Below are positions 39,667-47,114 of a stretch of 64,000 nt of DNA, one piece after another. Under the pieces are notes generated by a model that worked only from the letters and a program-made list of their open reading frames with translations, had not been told where the DNA came from and made no database searches. Where the stretch lies: assembly GCA_963830725.1 (NCBI GenBank), contig CAWHNO010000017.1, forward strand, positions 62,001-126,000, written 5' to 3'. A program made the position numbers and the translations under genes. The DNA comes from DASSUW01 sp963830725 (GTDB lineage Bacteria; Actinomycetota; Thermoleophilia; Solirubrobacterales; Solirubrobacteraceae). The number at the start of each line of letters is the position of its first letter. Within the stretch, counting starts at the first letter, position 1.

Positions 39667-40366
39667 GCAGCAGCACCACCTCGGAGCCGACGTGCTCGGG
39701 CGTGGCGGCGATGTGGCGGGTGCCCTCGGGACGCAGGCCGGCGGCCGCGCCCTCGGCTGCAAGGCCATCCGCCGTGACGTCCGCGAGCACGATCACGTCC
39801 GCCTCCGTGGCGCGCTCGCCGGCAGGACCGATCGTGTGTCGCAGCCGCTCGATCCGCATCCCCCCGGCAACCTCGCGCACCGCGGTGGGCTGCGAGAGGA
39901 AGCGCCAGCCGTCGGCCTCGCCCGCGTCCGGCGGCGGCAGATCGAGCTCCTCCTCGAAGCGCTCCAGCCGCTCGGCGATGGCGAGCGCGACCAGCCCGCC
40001 GGGCGCCACGGCGCGCCGCGCCGAGGCGAAGAAGCCGCTCCGCCCGGGCAGCAGCTGGATCGTCTGCATCGGCACGGCGACCAGGGCGAACGCCCCCTCG
40101 CCGGCGTCGAAGCCGGCGGCGTCGGCGACCAGCGTGCGGACCGGCAGGCCGCCGGCGCGCTCGGCCAGCACCTCCAGCAGCTCTGCGTCGACGTCGAGCG
40201 CCGTGACCTCGTGGCCGGCGCGCGCCAGGTCGAGCGCGACGCGCCCGGTCCCGGCGCCGACGTCGAGCACCGGGCCGCCGGCCTCGCGGGCCAGCTCGCG
40301 CCACAGCGGCAGGTCGGCGACGTAGGCGCCGCACTCGACGTCGTGCCACATCACCTTGGCGTTCAC
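39659..40366 (-). CDS. Class I SAM methyltransferase embedded in the murT-gatD operon
   Basis: The 235-residue methyltransferase has GGPVLDVGAGTGRVALDLA and EVTALDVDAELLEVL motifs. Its ATG overlaps the murT stop (4 nt) and its stop overlaps the gatD start (8 nt), so all three are made together. It is a clear paralogue of the gene at 33682-34404. A role in modifying a cell-wall precursor is suggested only by position; it could equally act elsewhere. Confidence 0.85.
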   Translation of the reverse strand: MNAKVMWHDVECGAYVADLPLWRELAREAGGPVLDVGAGTGRVALDLARAGHEVTALDVDAELLEVLAERAGGLPVRTLVADAAGFDAGEGAFALVAVPMQTIQLLPGRSGFFASARRAVAPGGLVALAIAERLERFEEELDLPPPDAGEADGWRFLSQPTAVREVAGGMRIERLRHTIGPAGERATEADVIVLADVTADGLAAEGAAAGLRPEGTRHIAATPEHVGSEVVLLRG

Positions 40367-41703
40367 CGCCAGTACTCCTCATGACCGCGGCGGCTGAGCA
40401 CGTCCTTGAGCTCGAGCAGCGCCGTGTAGGTCGGCAGCGCGTAGAGCGGGCCGTCGCCGGCCTCCAGCGCGCGGTCGAGCCCGCGCTCGAGGTCGTCGAC
40501 GACCTCGAGCCGCTCGGGGTCGACGCCCGCGTACTTGAGCCGCAGCGCCAGCTCGGCGGCGCGCGTGCCCGAGCAGGTCAGGCGGCGCACGTGCGGGGCG
40601 ACGATCTCCCAGTCGGCGTCCCACACCCACGACACGTCGCGGCCGTCGGCCGTGCGGTCGTTGAGCACGCCGAAGAGGTCGAGGTCCGTGCCCTCGAGCG
40701 CGAGCGTGCGAAGCACCTCGTTGGCGCCCGCCGGGTTCTTGATCAGCAGGATCGAGGTCAGGCGGTCGCCGATCGGCACCGTCTCGGCGCGGCCGAAGGC
40801 GGGCTCCACCGCGGCCAGTCCGGCCGCCACCTCGTCGAGCGCGACGCCGAGGCGGAGGCACAGCGCGGCGGCGCCGAGCGCGTTGTAGACGTTGTAGAGG
40901 CCGGGCAGCGGCAGCTCGATCCGGCGCTCGCCCTCCGGCGCCGTGAGCGTGAAGGCCGCCGAGCGGATGCCGCGCAGCTCGACCTGCGAGGCGTGCACCT
41001 GCGGCTCGGGCCGGCGGGCTCCGCAGTTCGGGCAGCGGTAGTGCCCGAGATGGGCGAGGTAGGCCGCCCCGTACTCGTACGCGTGGCCGCAGCGGCGGCA
41101 GTGCTTGGAGTCCGAGGCGTGCTGGAGCTCCGGCAGCGCCAGCGCGTCGTCTTCGACGCCGAAGTAGGTCGGCTCGCGCTCGCGGCCGAGATCGGCCACG
41201 AGGGGGTCGTCGGCGTTCAGGACGAGCGCGGTGTCGGCCGGCAGGCCGGCCACGATCGCCGCCCAGCGGTCGGCGATGATCTCCAGCTCGCCGTAGCGGT
41301 CGAGCTGGTCGCGGAACAGGTTGGAGAGCAGCACGGCGCGGGGCTCGAGCTCGGCCGCCACCGGTCCGAGCCAGAACTCGTCGACCTCGAACAGCCCCAT
41401 GTCGCCGCGGCCCGCGGCCAGCGCGGTGGCGACGCCGCCCGCCATGTTCGCGCCGGCGCGGTTGTGGACGAGGCTGGTGCCCACGCGCCCGAGCACGGCG
41501 GCGACCATGGCCGCGGTGGTCGTCTTGCCGTTGGTGGCGGACACGACGACGCTGCCGCGCGGAAGGCGGGCCGCGAGGCGGGCGATGGCGTGCGGCTCGG
41601 CGCGCATCAGCACCTTGCCCGGCAGCGACGTCCCGCCGCGCCCGGCGAGCCGCGTGACGGCACCGGTGGCGCGCGCGGCGAGCAGGCCGGCCGCCAGCCT
41701 CAC
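40363..41703 (-). CDS. murT: Lipid II isoglutaminyl synthase, Mur ligase-like subunit MurT
   Basis: MurT is the Mur-ligase-like partner of GatD. The 446-residue protein has the ATP motif SATNGKTTTA, FEVDEFWLGP, NLFRDQLDRYGE, a Cys4 zinc ribbon (CRRCGHAYEY, CPNCG) and the C-terminal DUF1727 domain with LIKNPAGANEVLR and WVWDADWE. GTG 41703 is the start because it overlaps the diacylglycerol kinase-like gene's stop (GTGA). The longer open frame upstream is not part of the gene. Confidence 0.92.
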   Translation of the reverse strand: MRLAAGLLAARATGAVTRLAGRGGTSLPGKVLMRAEPHAIARLAARLPRGSVVVSATNGKTTTAAMVAAVLGRVGTSLVHNRAGANMAGGVATALAAGRGDMGLFEVDEFWLGPVAAELEPRAVLLSNLFRDQLDRYGELEIIADRWAAIVAGLPADTALVLNADDPLVADLGREREPTYFGVEDDALALPELQHASDSKHCRRCGHAYEYGAAYLAHLGHYRCPNCGARRPEPQVHASQVELRGIRSAAFTLTAPEGERRIELPLPGLYNVYNALGAAALCLRLGVALDEVAAGLAAVEPAFGRAETVPIGDRLTSILLIKNPAGANEVLRTLALEGTDLDLFGVLNDRTADGRDVSWVWDADWEIVAPHVRRLTCSGTRAAELALRLKYAGVDPERLEVVDDLERGLDRALEAGDGPLYALPTYTALLELKDVLSRRGHEEYWR

Positions 41704-42572
41704 GGGGCGATCACCCGCAGCGCGCCCGGGGCGACGCGGACCGTGGCCGGCAGGTCGGCGATCGGATCGCCGTCGGCGTAGGCGGTGAACGGGCGGTCGG
41801 CGTGAAAGCTGATCTCGCGCCCCCTCAGCAGCTCGAACCCCGGCCGGCCGACGTGGGCGCCCTTGAAGACGCGCCGGAGCCCTCGCAGGTACTCGAGCTT
41901 GGGCTGCGCGGTGGTGAAGGCGACGTCGAGCAGGCCGTCGTCGAGCTCGGCGTCCGGCACCAGCCACATCCCGCCGCCGAACACGCCCGAGTTCGCCACG
42001 GCGACCGCGTAGCCGCTGAACTCGTGCTCGCTGCCGTCGACGGTGACGTGCCAGCGCGCGGGCTTCCAGCGCGCCAGCGCCCGCAGCGCGCCGTAGAGGT
42101 AGACGAGCGTGCCCAGGCGCAGCCGCGTCGAGTTGGCGATCTCGTTGACGTCGGAGTCGAAGCCGGCGCTGAGGATGCCGACGTACGCGCGCCCGCCGGC
42201 CTCGGCGAGGTCGATCCGCCGCTCGCGGCCCGCGACCAGCACGTCGACGGCCGCCACGGGGTCGTGCCCGACGCCGAGCTTGCGCGCGAGGTCGTTGCCG
42301 CGGCCGCCGGGCAGGACGGCCATCACGCCCTCGCTCCCGCGCAGCTCGCCCGCGACGGCGCCGGCCAGGCCGTCACCGCCCATCGCGGCCGCGATCTCGC
42401 CGGCACCGCGCGCCTCGCGCGCGAGCTCGCGGGCGTGCTCGATCGAGGTCGTGCGGTCGACCCGGAAGGCGATGCCGTGCGAGCGCAGCGCGGCCTCCAC
42501 GTCCGGGAGCAGCCGTGCGGCGCGGCCGGCGCCCGCGGACGGGTTGACGATCAGGCGGACGGGGCGATCCAT
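41700..42572 (-). CDS. Diacylglycerol/lipid kinase-like protein
   Basis: The 290-residue protein matches the DagK/YegS catalytic fold: LIVNPSAGAG start, MGGDGLAGAVAGEL for the nucleotide loop (canonical GGDGT, here GGDGL), VLPGGRGNDLARKLG, and the C-terminal domain with DGDPI. The substrate lipid is not determinable. It heads the murT-methyltransferase-gatD unit. TAGCCT lies 10 nt before ATG 42572. Confidence 0.88.
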   Translation of the reverse strand: MDRPVRLIVNPSAGAGRAARLLPDVEAALRSHGIAFRVDRTTSIEHARELAREARGAGEIAAAMGGDGLAGAVAGELRGSEGVMAVLPGGRGNDLARKLGVGHDPVAAVDVLVAGRERRIDLAEAGGRAYVGILSAGFDSDVNEIANSTRLRLGTLVYLYGALRALARWKPARWHVTVDGSEHEFSGYAVAVANSGVFGGGMWLVPDAELDDGLLDVAFTTAQPKLEYLRGLRRVFKGAHVGRPGFELLRGREISFHADRPFTAYADGDPIADLPATVRVAPGALRVIAP

Positions 42573-42628
42573 GCGGCGGGTGAGGCTAGATGATCGAGAT
42601 CGCGCCGCCAGGCGGTCGTGCGGTGCCG

Positions 42629-43426
42629 TCAGGTGGCCAGGACCAGTGCGGCCAGCGAGTCGGCGACGTGGGTGGGCTTGGGGTCGGCGGCGTCCGCCTG
42701 CTCGCGCGTGGTGCCGCCGGTGAGCACGAGCGCGGAGTCCAGTCCGGCGCGGCGCGCTCCGGCGACGTCGACGTCGAGCAGGTCGCCGACGGCCAGCATC
42801 CGGCCCGGACCGAGACGGTCGCGCGCCGCCTCGTACATCGCCGGCTCGGGCTTGCCGACCACGAGGTCCGCCCGGCGGCCGGCGGCGGTCTCGACGGCGG
42901 CGAGGATGGCGCCGGCGCCGGGCCACGGCCCGTCCGGCATCGGGAATGTGGCGTCGCGCCCGGCGCCGATCAGCTCGGCCCCGCGACCGACCGCCTGCAC
43001 TGCGATCCGCAGCTCGTCGTATCCGAACTCGTCGTGCGCGCCGACCACCACGACGTCGGCGCGGGTGGCGAACGGCGTCCGGTTGAGGATCCGCAGGCCG
43101 GCGGCCGCCACGTGGTCGACGAGCGCCTGCGAGCCGACCACGAAGGCCGAGCCGCGTTCGCGTCCGGCGAGCTGATACTGAAGCGCCGCGCCGACCGTCA
43201 CCACCTCGGCCAGCGAGGCCTGGAATCCGAGGCGCCACAGCTTGCGCACGAAGTCCTCGGGTGCGTGACGGGCGTCGTTGGTGAGGAACAGCACCGAGGC
43301 GCCCCCCTCGCGCAGCGCCGCGACCGCCTCCACGGCGCCCTCGCAGGCGTCCTCGCCGACCCACACGCAGCCGTCGAGGTCGAGCAGGACATGGTCGTAC
43401 GTCCGGATCCGAGGCGAGACGGTCAC
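42629..43426 (-). CDS. HAD-IIA family phosphatase (NagD-like)
   Basis: The 265-residue HAD hydrolase has motif I LLDLDGCVWVG (nucleophile Asp), motif II LTNDARH, a C2a-type cap, motif III Lys in VVGKPEPAMYEAA and motif IV AVGDLLDVDVAGA. NagD/PGP-like enzymes dephosphorylate small metabolites. GTG 43426 is preceded 6 nt upstream by TAGACA; this promoter overlaps that of the divergent cyclophilin gene. Confidence 0.9.
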   Translation of the reverse strand: MTVSPRIRTYDHVLLDLDGCVWVGEDACEGAVEAVAALREGGASVLFLTNDARHAPEDFVRKLWRLGFQASLAEVVTVGAALQYQLAGRERGSAFVVGSQALVDHVAAAGLRILNRTPFATRADVVVVGAHDEFGYDELRIAVQAVGRGAELIGAGRDATFPMPDGPWPGAGAILAAVETAAGRRADLVVGKPEPAMYEAARDRLGPGRMLAVGDLLDVDVAGARRAGLDSALVLTGGTTREQADAADPKPTHVADSLAALVLAT

Positions 43427-43432
43427 GGTGCG

Positions 43433-43442
43433 TGTCTATCAT
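43433..43442. promoter_or_regulatory. Overlapping divergent -10 boxes for HAD and cyclophilin genes
   Basis: On the plus strand TATCAT (43437-43442) ends 8 nt before ATG 43451. On the minus strand TAGACA (43438-43433) ends 6 nt before GTG 43426. The two start codons are only 24 bp apart, so both transcripts are probably leaderless and compete for one site. Confidence 0.6.
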
Positions 43443-43450
43443 CGCCGCCC

Positions 43451-44137
43451 ATGCTCCGGCTGACCGCGCTCCTCTTCTGCCTCGGGTTCGCGGTGCTCGT
43501 CGCCGCCTGCGGTGAGGACGACGAGCCGAGCACCGAGACCGCCGCCACGCCGGCCGCGACCGAGGAGGCGGCGCCGACCGGCTGCGAGGCCGCCGAGGCG
43601 CCGGAACCCAAGGGCGAGGGCAACCTTCCCAAGCCGAAGGAGAGGCTCGACCCCGCCAAGACGTACGTCGCCACCGTGTCGACCAACTGCGGCGACTTCG
43701 AGATCACGCTCGACGCCAAGCGCGCGCCCAAGACCGGCGGCTCGTTCAAGTCGCTCGCCGACAAGGGCTTCTTCGACGGCACGACCTTCCACCGCATCGT
43801 CGCCGGCTTCGTGATCCAGGGCGGCGACCCGCAGGGCAACGGCATGGGCGGCCCCGGTTACTCCGTCGTCGAGGCGCCGCCCAAGGATCTCGCGTACGAG
43901 AAGGGCGTGGTGGCGATGGCCAAGACCGGCGAGGAGGCTGCGGGGACCTCGGGCAGCCAGTTCTTCGCGGTGACGGCCGAGGACACCGGCCTCCCGCCCG
44001 ACTACGCGCTTCTCGGCAAGGTGACCGCCGGCCAGGACGTGGTCGACAAGATCGGCGTCGCCGAGACCGACCCGGCGACCGAGGCGCCGCTCGAGCCGGT
44101 CGTCATCTCGTCGGTCAAGGTCGCCGAGGGCGGCTGA
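43451..44137 (+). CDS. Peptidyl-prolyl cis-trans isomerase lipoprotein (cyclophilin type)
   Basis: The 228-residue protein has a lipoprotein signal with Cys20 (VLVAACGED), a Thr/Ala/Glu-rich linker and a cyclophilin domain (FHRIVAGFVIQGGDP, TSGSQFFAV, LLGKVTAGQDVVDKI). It would fold or isomerise secreted proteins at the outer face of the membrane. The promoter box TATCAT sits 8 nt before the ATG. A long inverted repeat follows 63 nt after the stop. Confidence 0.92.
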   Translation: MLRLTALLFCLGFAVLVAACGEDDEPSTETAATPAATEEAAPTGCEAAEAPEPKGEGNLPKPKERLDPAKTYVATVSTNCGDFEITLDAKRAPKTGGSFKSLADKGFFDGTTFHRIVAGFVIQGGDPQGNGMGGPGYSVVEAPPKDLAYEKGVVAMAKTGEEAAGTSGSQFFAVTAEDTGLPPDYALLGKVTAGQDVVDKIGVAETDPATEAPLEPVVISSVKVAEGG

Positions 44138-44200
44138 GCGGTTGGCGCCGAGGCGGGATCGGCGAACTGCGGCTGAGTGTCCCGGTGCGGCGGCGAGATC

Positions 44201-44451
44201 GGCGAACTGCGGCTGGGTAGCGGCGGCGAAGCGAGCACGGCCGCGGTCGGCGGTCCCTGTCGCGTTGATTGCGATATAGACGCGCTCAGATAAGCGCCAT
44301 GCGATGACGGATGGCGCCTTGACCGGAATATGTCCGGTTAGCGCGCCATCGGTTCGGCGCGTGGCGTCTTTGCGCCACATGTCGATGTCAACGCGACAGG
44401 GACCGCCGACGAGGCCGAAGCCCTCGCCTCCCTACCCAGCCGCAGTTCGCC
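44201..44451. repeat. Long intergenic inverted repeat, copy A
   Basis: Outer arms 44201-44220 and 44432-44451 are perfect 20-bp complements. Second arms 44246-44268 and 44388-44410 are perfect over 23 bp. The centre has GATGGCGC (44310-44317) against GCGCCATC (44343-44350) around ACCGGAATATGTCCGGT. The outer left arm is also tandemly doubled (imperfect copy from 44158). The whole 251-bp unit can fold into one nested hairpin. It occupies most of the 370-nt gap between the cyclophilin gene and ogt; no ORF inside is credible. Confidence 0.85.
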
Positions 44452-44464
44452 GGCGCTACCGCGC

Positions 44465-44523
44465 GCTCCCGCTACAGCGAACCCTCCCGCTACAAGGCGC
44501 CCTCCCGCTACAGCGCGCCCTCG
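44465..44523. repeat. Short tandem repeat at the 3' end of ogt
   Basis: Three units of about 18 bp built on CTCCCGCTACA repeat between 44465 and 44515. On the ogt strand each unit reads GAGGG..TGTAGCGG, so the repeat is an amplified copy of the last codons and stop of ogt (44508). Confidence 0.6.
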
Positions 44524-45077
44524 AGCTCCAAGAGCGCGCGCTTGCGCTCCGGCCCGCCGCCGTAGGCCCCGATCCCGCCGCCCGCGGGCACGACGCGGTG
44601 GCAGGGCACGAGGATCGGCACCGGGTTGCGGGCGCAGGCGGTCGCCGCCGCGCGAAACGCGCGCGGGTTGCCCGCGAGCTCGGCCAGGGCGCCGTAGGTG
44701 ACGACGTCGCCGCGCGCGATCCGCTCGTGCAGGGTGTCGAGCACCGCGCGCCGGAAGGGGGCGGCGACGAGCGAGAGGTCCACCGGCAGCTCGTGCGGGT
44801 CGGCCTCGCCCTCGAAGTAGGCCTCGAGCGTCTCGCGCGTGGCGCTCAGCTCGCGGTCGGAGCCGACGATCCGTGGGCCGAGCCGCGCGGCGACCTCGGC
44901 CAGCACGTGGTCCTCGGGCTCGTCCTCGAAGCCGACGCGCACCACGCCTCGCGAGCCCTGGACGACGAGCAGGCGGCCGATCGGCGTCGGCAGGCGGGTG
45001 AAGACGGCGTCGGCGAGGCCCTCACGCACGGCGGCGGCGGCGACGGCCTCGAGCAGGGTGTCGGGGAGCGGGGTCAT
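44508..45077 (-). CDS. ogt: Methylated-DNA--protein-cysteine methyltransferase
   Basis: This suicide enzyme repairs O6-alkylguanine. The 189-residue protein ends with the DNA-binding helix and active-site motif PVPILVPCHRVVPAGG, then GAYGGGPERKRALLELEG. The N-terminal domain is shorter and divergent. ATG 45077 overlaps the ECF sigma stop by 4 nt, so repair enzyme and sigma factor are co-translated. The last codons seed a short tandem repeat downstream. Confidence 0.92.
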   Translation of the reverse strand: MTPLPDTLLEAVAAAAVREGLADAVFTRLPTPIGRLLVVQGSRGVVRVGFEDEPEDHVLAEVAARLGPRIVGSDRELSATRETLEAYFEGEADPHELPVDLSLVAAPFRRAVLDTLHERIARGDVVTYGALAELAGNPRAFRAAATACARNPVPILVPCHRVVPAGGGIGAYGGGPERKRALLELEGAL

Positions 45078-45550
45078 GCGGCGGCTCTCTCTCGCAGGGT
45101 GCGGACGGCGGTGGACACGCGCTGGCGGGCGGCGACGGCGGAGATGCCGAGCCGCGCGGCGATGCCCTCGTAGTCGAGGTCGTCGACGAAGCGCAGCCGC
45201 AGCGCGGCCTGCGCACCGTCCGGCAGCGGCGCGATCAGCGCCTCGAACGCGCCCTCGTCGTAGGTGTCGTGTGTGGGGACGGCGGGCACGTCGCCGGTCG
45301 GCAGCTCGCGGCGGCGGGAGCGGTGGAGGTCGATCGCGGTGGTGGTCGTCACCCGGTACAGCCACGCGCGCAGGTGATCGGCGTGGCGCAGCCGTGGGTA
45401 CGCCCGCAGCGCGCGCAGCAGCGCGTCCTGGAGGACGTCCTCGGCGTGCTGGTCGCCGGCCAGACGGCGGGCATGCGCGAGCAGCTCGTCGCCGTGGCGC
45501 TCGACGAGGACCCAGAACGGCGGCAGCATCACATTGGTTGAACGCGGCAT
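45074..45550 (-). CDS. ECF-type RNA polymerase sigma factor
   Basis: The small sigma-70 family protein (151-158 residues) has region 2 (DQHAEDVLQDALLRALRAY, LRAWLYRVTTTTAIDLHR) and region 4 (QAALRLRFVDDLDYEGIAARLGIS). ATG 45529 (MLPPFWVLVERHG) is the more likely start than 45550. No anti-sigma factor is adjacent. The coupling to ogt suggests a link with alkylation damage or a general stress response, by position only. Confidence 0.88.
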   Translation of the reverse strand: MPRSTNVMLPPFWVLVERHGDELLAHARRLAGDQHAEDVLQDALLRALRAYPRLRHADHLRAWLYRVTTTTAIDLHRSRRRELPTGDVPAVPTHDTYDEGAFEALIAPLPDGAQAALRLRFVDDLDYEGIAARLGISAVAARQRVSTAVRTLRERAAA

Positions 45551-45660
45551 GGCGGCGGGACGTGAGGGTAGGTGGCTGGGCCGACGCGCATGCCGCAGGG
45601 CCTCGCGATCGCTGCGGTGGTCGTCGCGACGGCGGCGCTCAAGCAGCGCCTGAGGCGGTT

Positions 45661-46118
45661 GTGAGCGTCGCCCTCACGCTCTGGCGGCGTTCGCTCAACG
45701 AGGTCCTGCGGGTCCGCGGCGCGCTGCTGCCGGCCACCGTCGCGCCGGTCATCTTCATGCTCGGGATCACGGGGCAGTTCGGGCAGCTGACCGGGCTCGA
45801 GGGGTTCCCGACCGACTCCTACATCTCCTGGATCGTGCCGCTCTCGTGCCTGCAGGGCGCCGGCTTCGCGGGCGCCGCCACCGGCTCGAACCTGGCGCGC
45901 GACATCGAGCAGGGCTGGTTTGACCGCCTGCTCGTCTCGCCCGTGCCGCGGCCGCTGCTGCGTGATCGGCCCGATCCTCGGGGCGATCACGCGCTCGCTC
46001 GTGCCCGCCACCGTCGGCCCTGATCGTGGGCCTGCTGCCCGGGCCGGCGGCGCTGGCCGCGATGGCCGCCGTCTTGGGGCTGCTGGCGGTGTGGGGGCTG
46101 CGGCGCATGGGTCGCTAG
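45661..46118 (+). pseudogene. ABC-2 type permease, shortened and frame-interrupted
   Basis: From GTG 45661 the sequence VSVALTLWRRSLNEVLRVRG through LSCLQGAGFAGAATGSNLARDIEQGWFDRLLVSPVPR is the N-terminal half of an ABC-2 exporter permease. Extra bases at 45961 and near 46019 shift the frame; corrected, it continues VIGPILGAITRSLVPATV and LIVGLLPGPAALAAMA to TAG 46118. Total length is about 152 residues against some 250 for the family, so an internal deletion is likely. The GTG overlaps the end of another short hydrophobic frame (45570-45664), possibly a remnant of a partner permease. No ATPase gene is present. Confidence 0.6.
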
Positions 46119-46128
46119 GGCGCGCTTG

Positions 46129-46340
46129 CGGACGTCAACTGCGGCTGGGTAAGGGGGTGGCGAGGTCGGCCGCGCCGGTCGGCCGCGAAGCGCGTGGCGC
46201 CTTAACCGGCATATGTCCGGTCAAGGCGCCATCGACCCGCGGATGGCGCCTTTGCCGCGCCGTCATTCGACGCGAACGCGCCACGGACCACCGGCGCGGC
46301 CGAAGCCCTCGCTCCCTTACCCAGCCGCAGTTGACGTCCG
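46129..46340. repeat. Long intergenic inverted repeat, copy B
   Basis: Outer arms 46129-46153 and 46316-46340 are perfect 25-bp complements sharing the ACTGCGGCTGGGTA core with copy A. Inner arms 46166-46179 and 46290-46303 are perfect. The centre 46196-46209 against 46217-46230 matches at 13 of 14 positions around CATATGT, closely like the centre of copy A. The unit fills most of the 345-nt gap between the permease remnant and the next gene. Confidence 0.85.
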
Positions 46341-46463
46341 CCGGAGCCACCTAGCCCGACGGCGCCGACCGCCGCCGCCGCACGCGATCGCCGCGCGGGC
46401 CCGCCATCCGCGCCGCCCGACTGATGCCGTACCGCGCGTGCGACGCGTTGGTCCGGCGCGCGC

Positions 46464-47099
46464 TCAGCGACGGCGGCCGCTGAGCAGGTCTGCGCGCTGC
46501 TCGGCGGCGCGCGCCCGCGCGCGCTTCTGGCGGCGCCGTCCGACGAAGGCCATCACGCCCAGCACGACGGCGACGAGGAGGAAGCCCCAGAAGACCGAGA
46601 CGCCGACGCCGATGCCCCCGAACGGCAACGCGACGAGCTGGACGATGCCCCAGCCGAGCGCCAGCAGCACGATGACGATCGCGATGATGAGCAGGACGCC
46701 GGCGGCCCGGCGGAGGATGCTCGAGCCCGGCGGCGGCGCGATGTAGCCCATCAGCCGCAGCATGAGCAGTTGCCGGTTCGAAGGCGGCGTCTGGCCGAGC
46801 TTCTCGGCGGCGACCTTCAGATCGCCGGGCCGGCGCTCCGCCAGCGCCAGCGAGGCCTCTGCCATGCGGCGCAGCTGCAGCCGCTCCTGTGGGCGTGCGG
46901 CGGCGATCGCCGAGCGGAAGTGCTCGCGCGACCGCTTGGCGTCCATCCGCTCGGCCGCGCGTGCCCCGAGAAGCGCCTGGGCCGCCGCGCGGAAGCGGGT
47001 CTCGGCCTCGAGCTCCTCGTCGCTGCGCCCCTCCAGCCGCTGCATGGCTGCGAGCGCGCCCTTCTGCTCGACCTTGATCTGACGCTGCTTGGGGGGCAT
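46464..47099 (-). CDS. Membrane protein of unknown function, 211 residues
   Basis: The N-terminal 120 residues are soluble, helical and rich in Ala/Arg/Glu (LEAETRFRAAAQALLGARAAERM). Two membrane helices follow (GVLLIIAIVIVLLALGWGIV and VFWGFLLVAVVLGVMAFVG), and the tail is very basic. I recognise no domain. It lies 15 nt downstream of the enolase-like gene on the same strand and may be co-transcribed with it. Confidence 0.75.
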   Translation of the reverse strand: MPPKQRQIKVEQKGALAAMQRLEGRSDEELEAETRFRAAAQALLGARAAERMDAKRSREHFRSAIAAARPQERLQLRRMAEASLALAERRPGDLKVAAEKLGQTPPSNRQLLMLRLMGYIAPPPGSSILRRAAGVLLIIAIVIVLLALGWGIVQLVALPFGGIGVGVSVFWGFLLVAVVLGVMAFVGRRRQKRARARAAEQRADLLSGRRR

Positions 47100-47114
47100 C
47101 GTGGTCCTCGAAGT

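Noticed and set aside
44465..44523. CRISPR array
   Set aside because: Units are only about 18 bp, contiguous, imperfect and without spacers; they are a tandem duplication of the ogt end.
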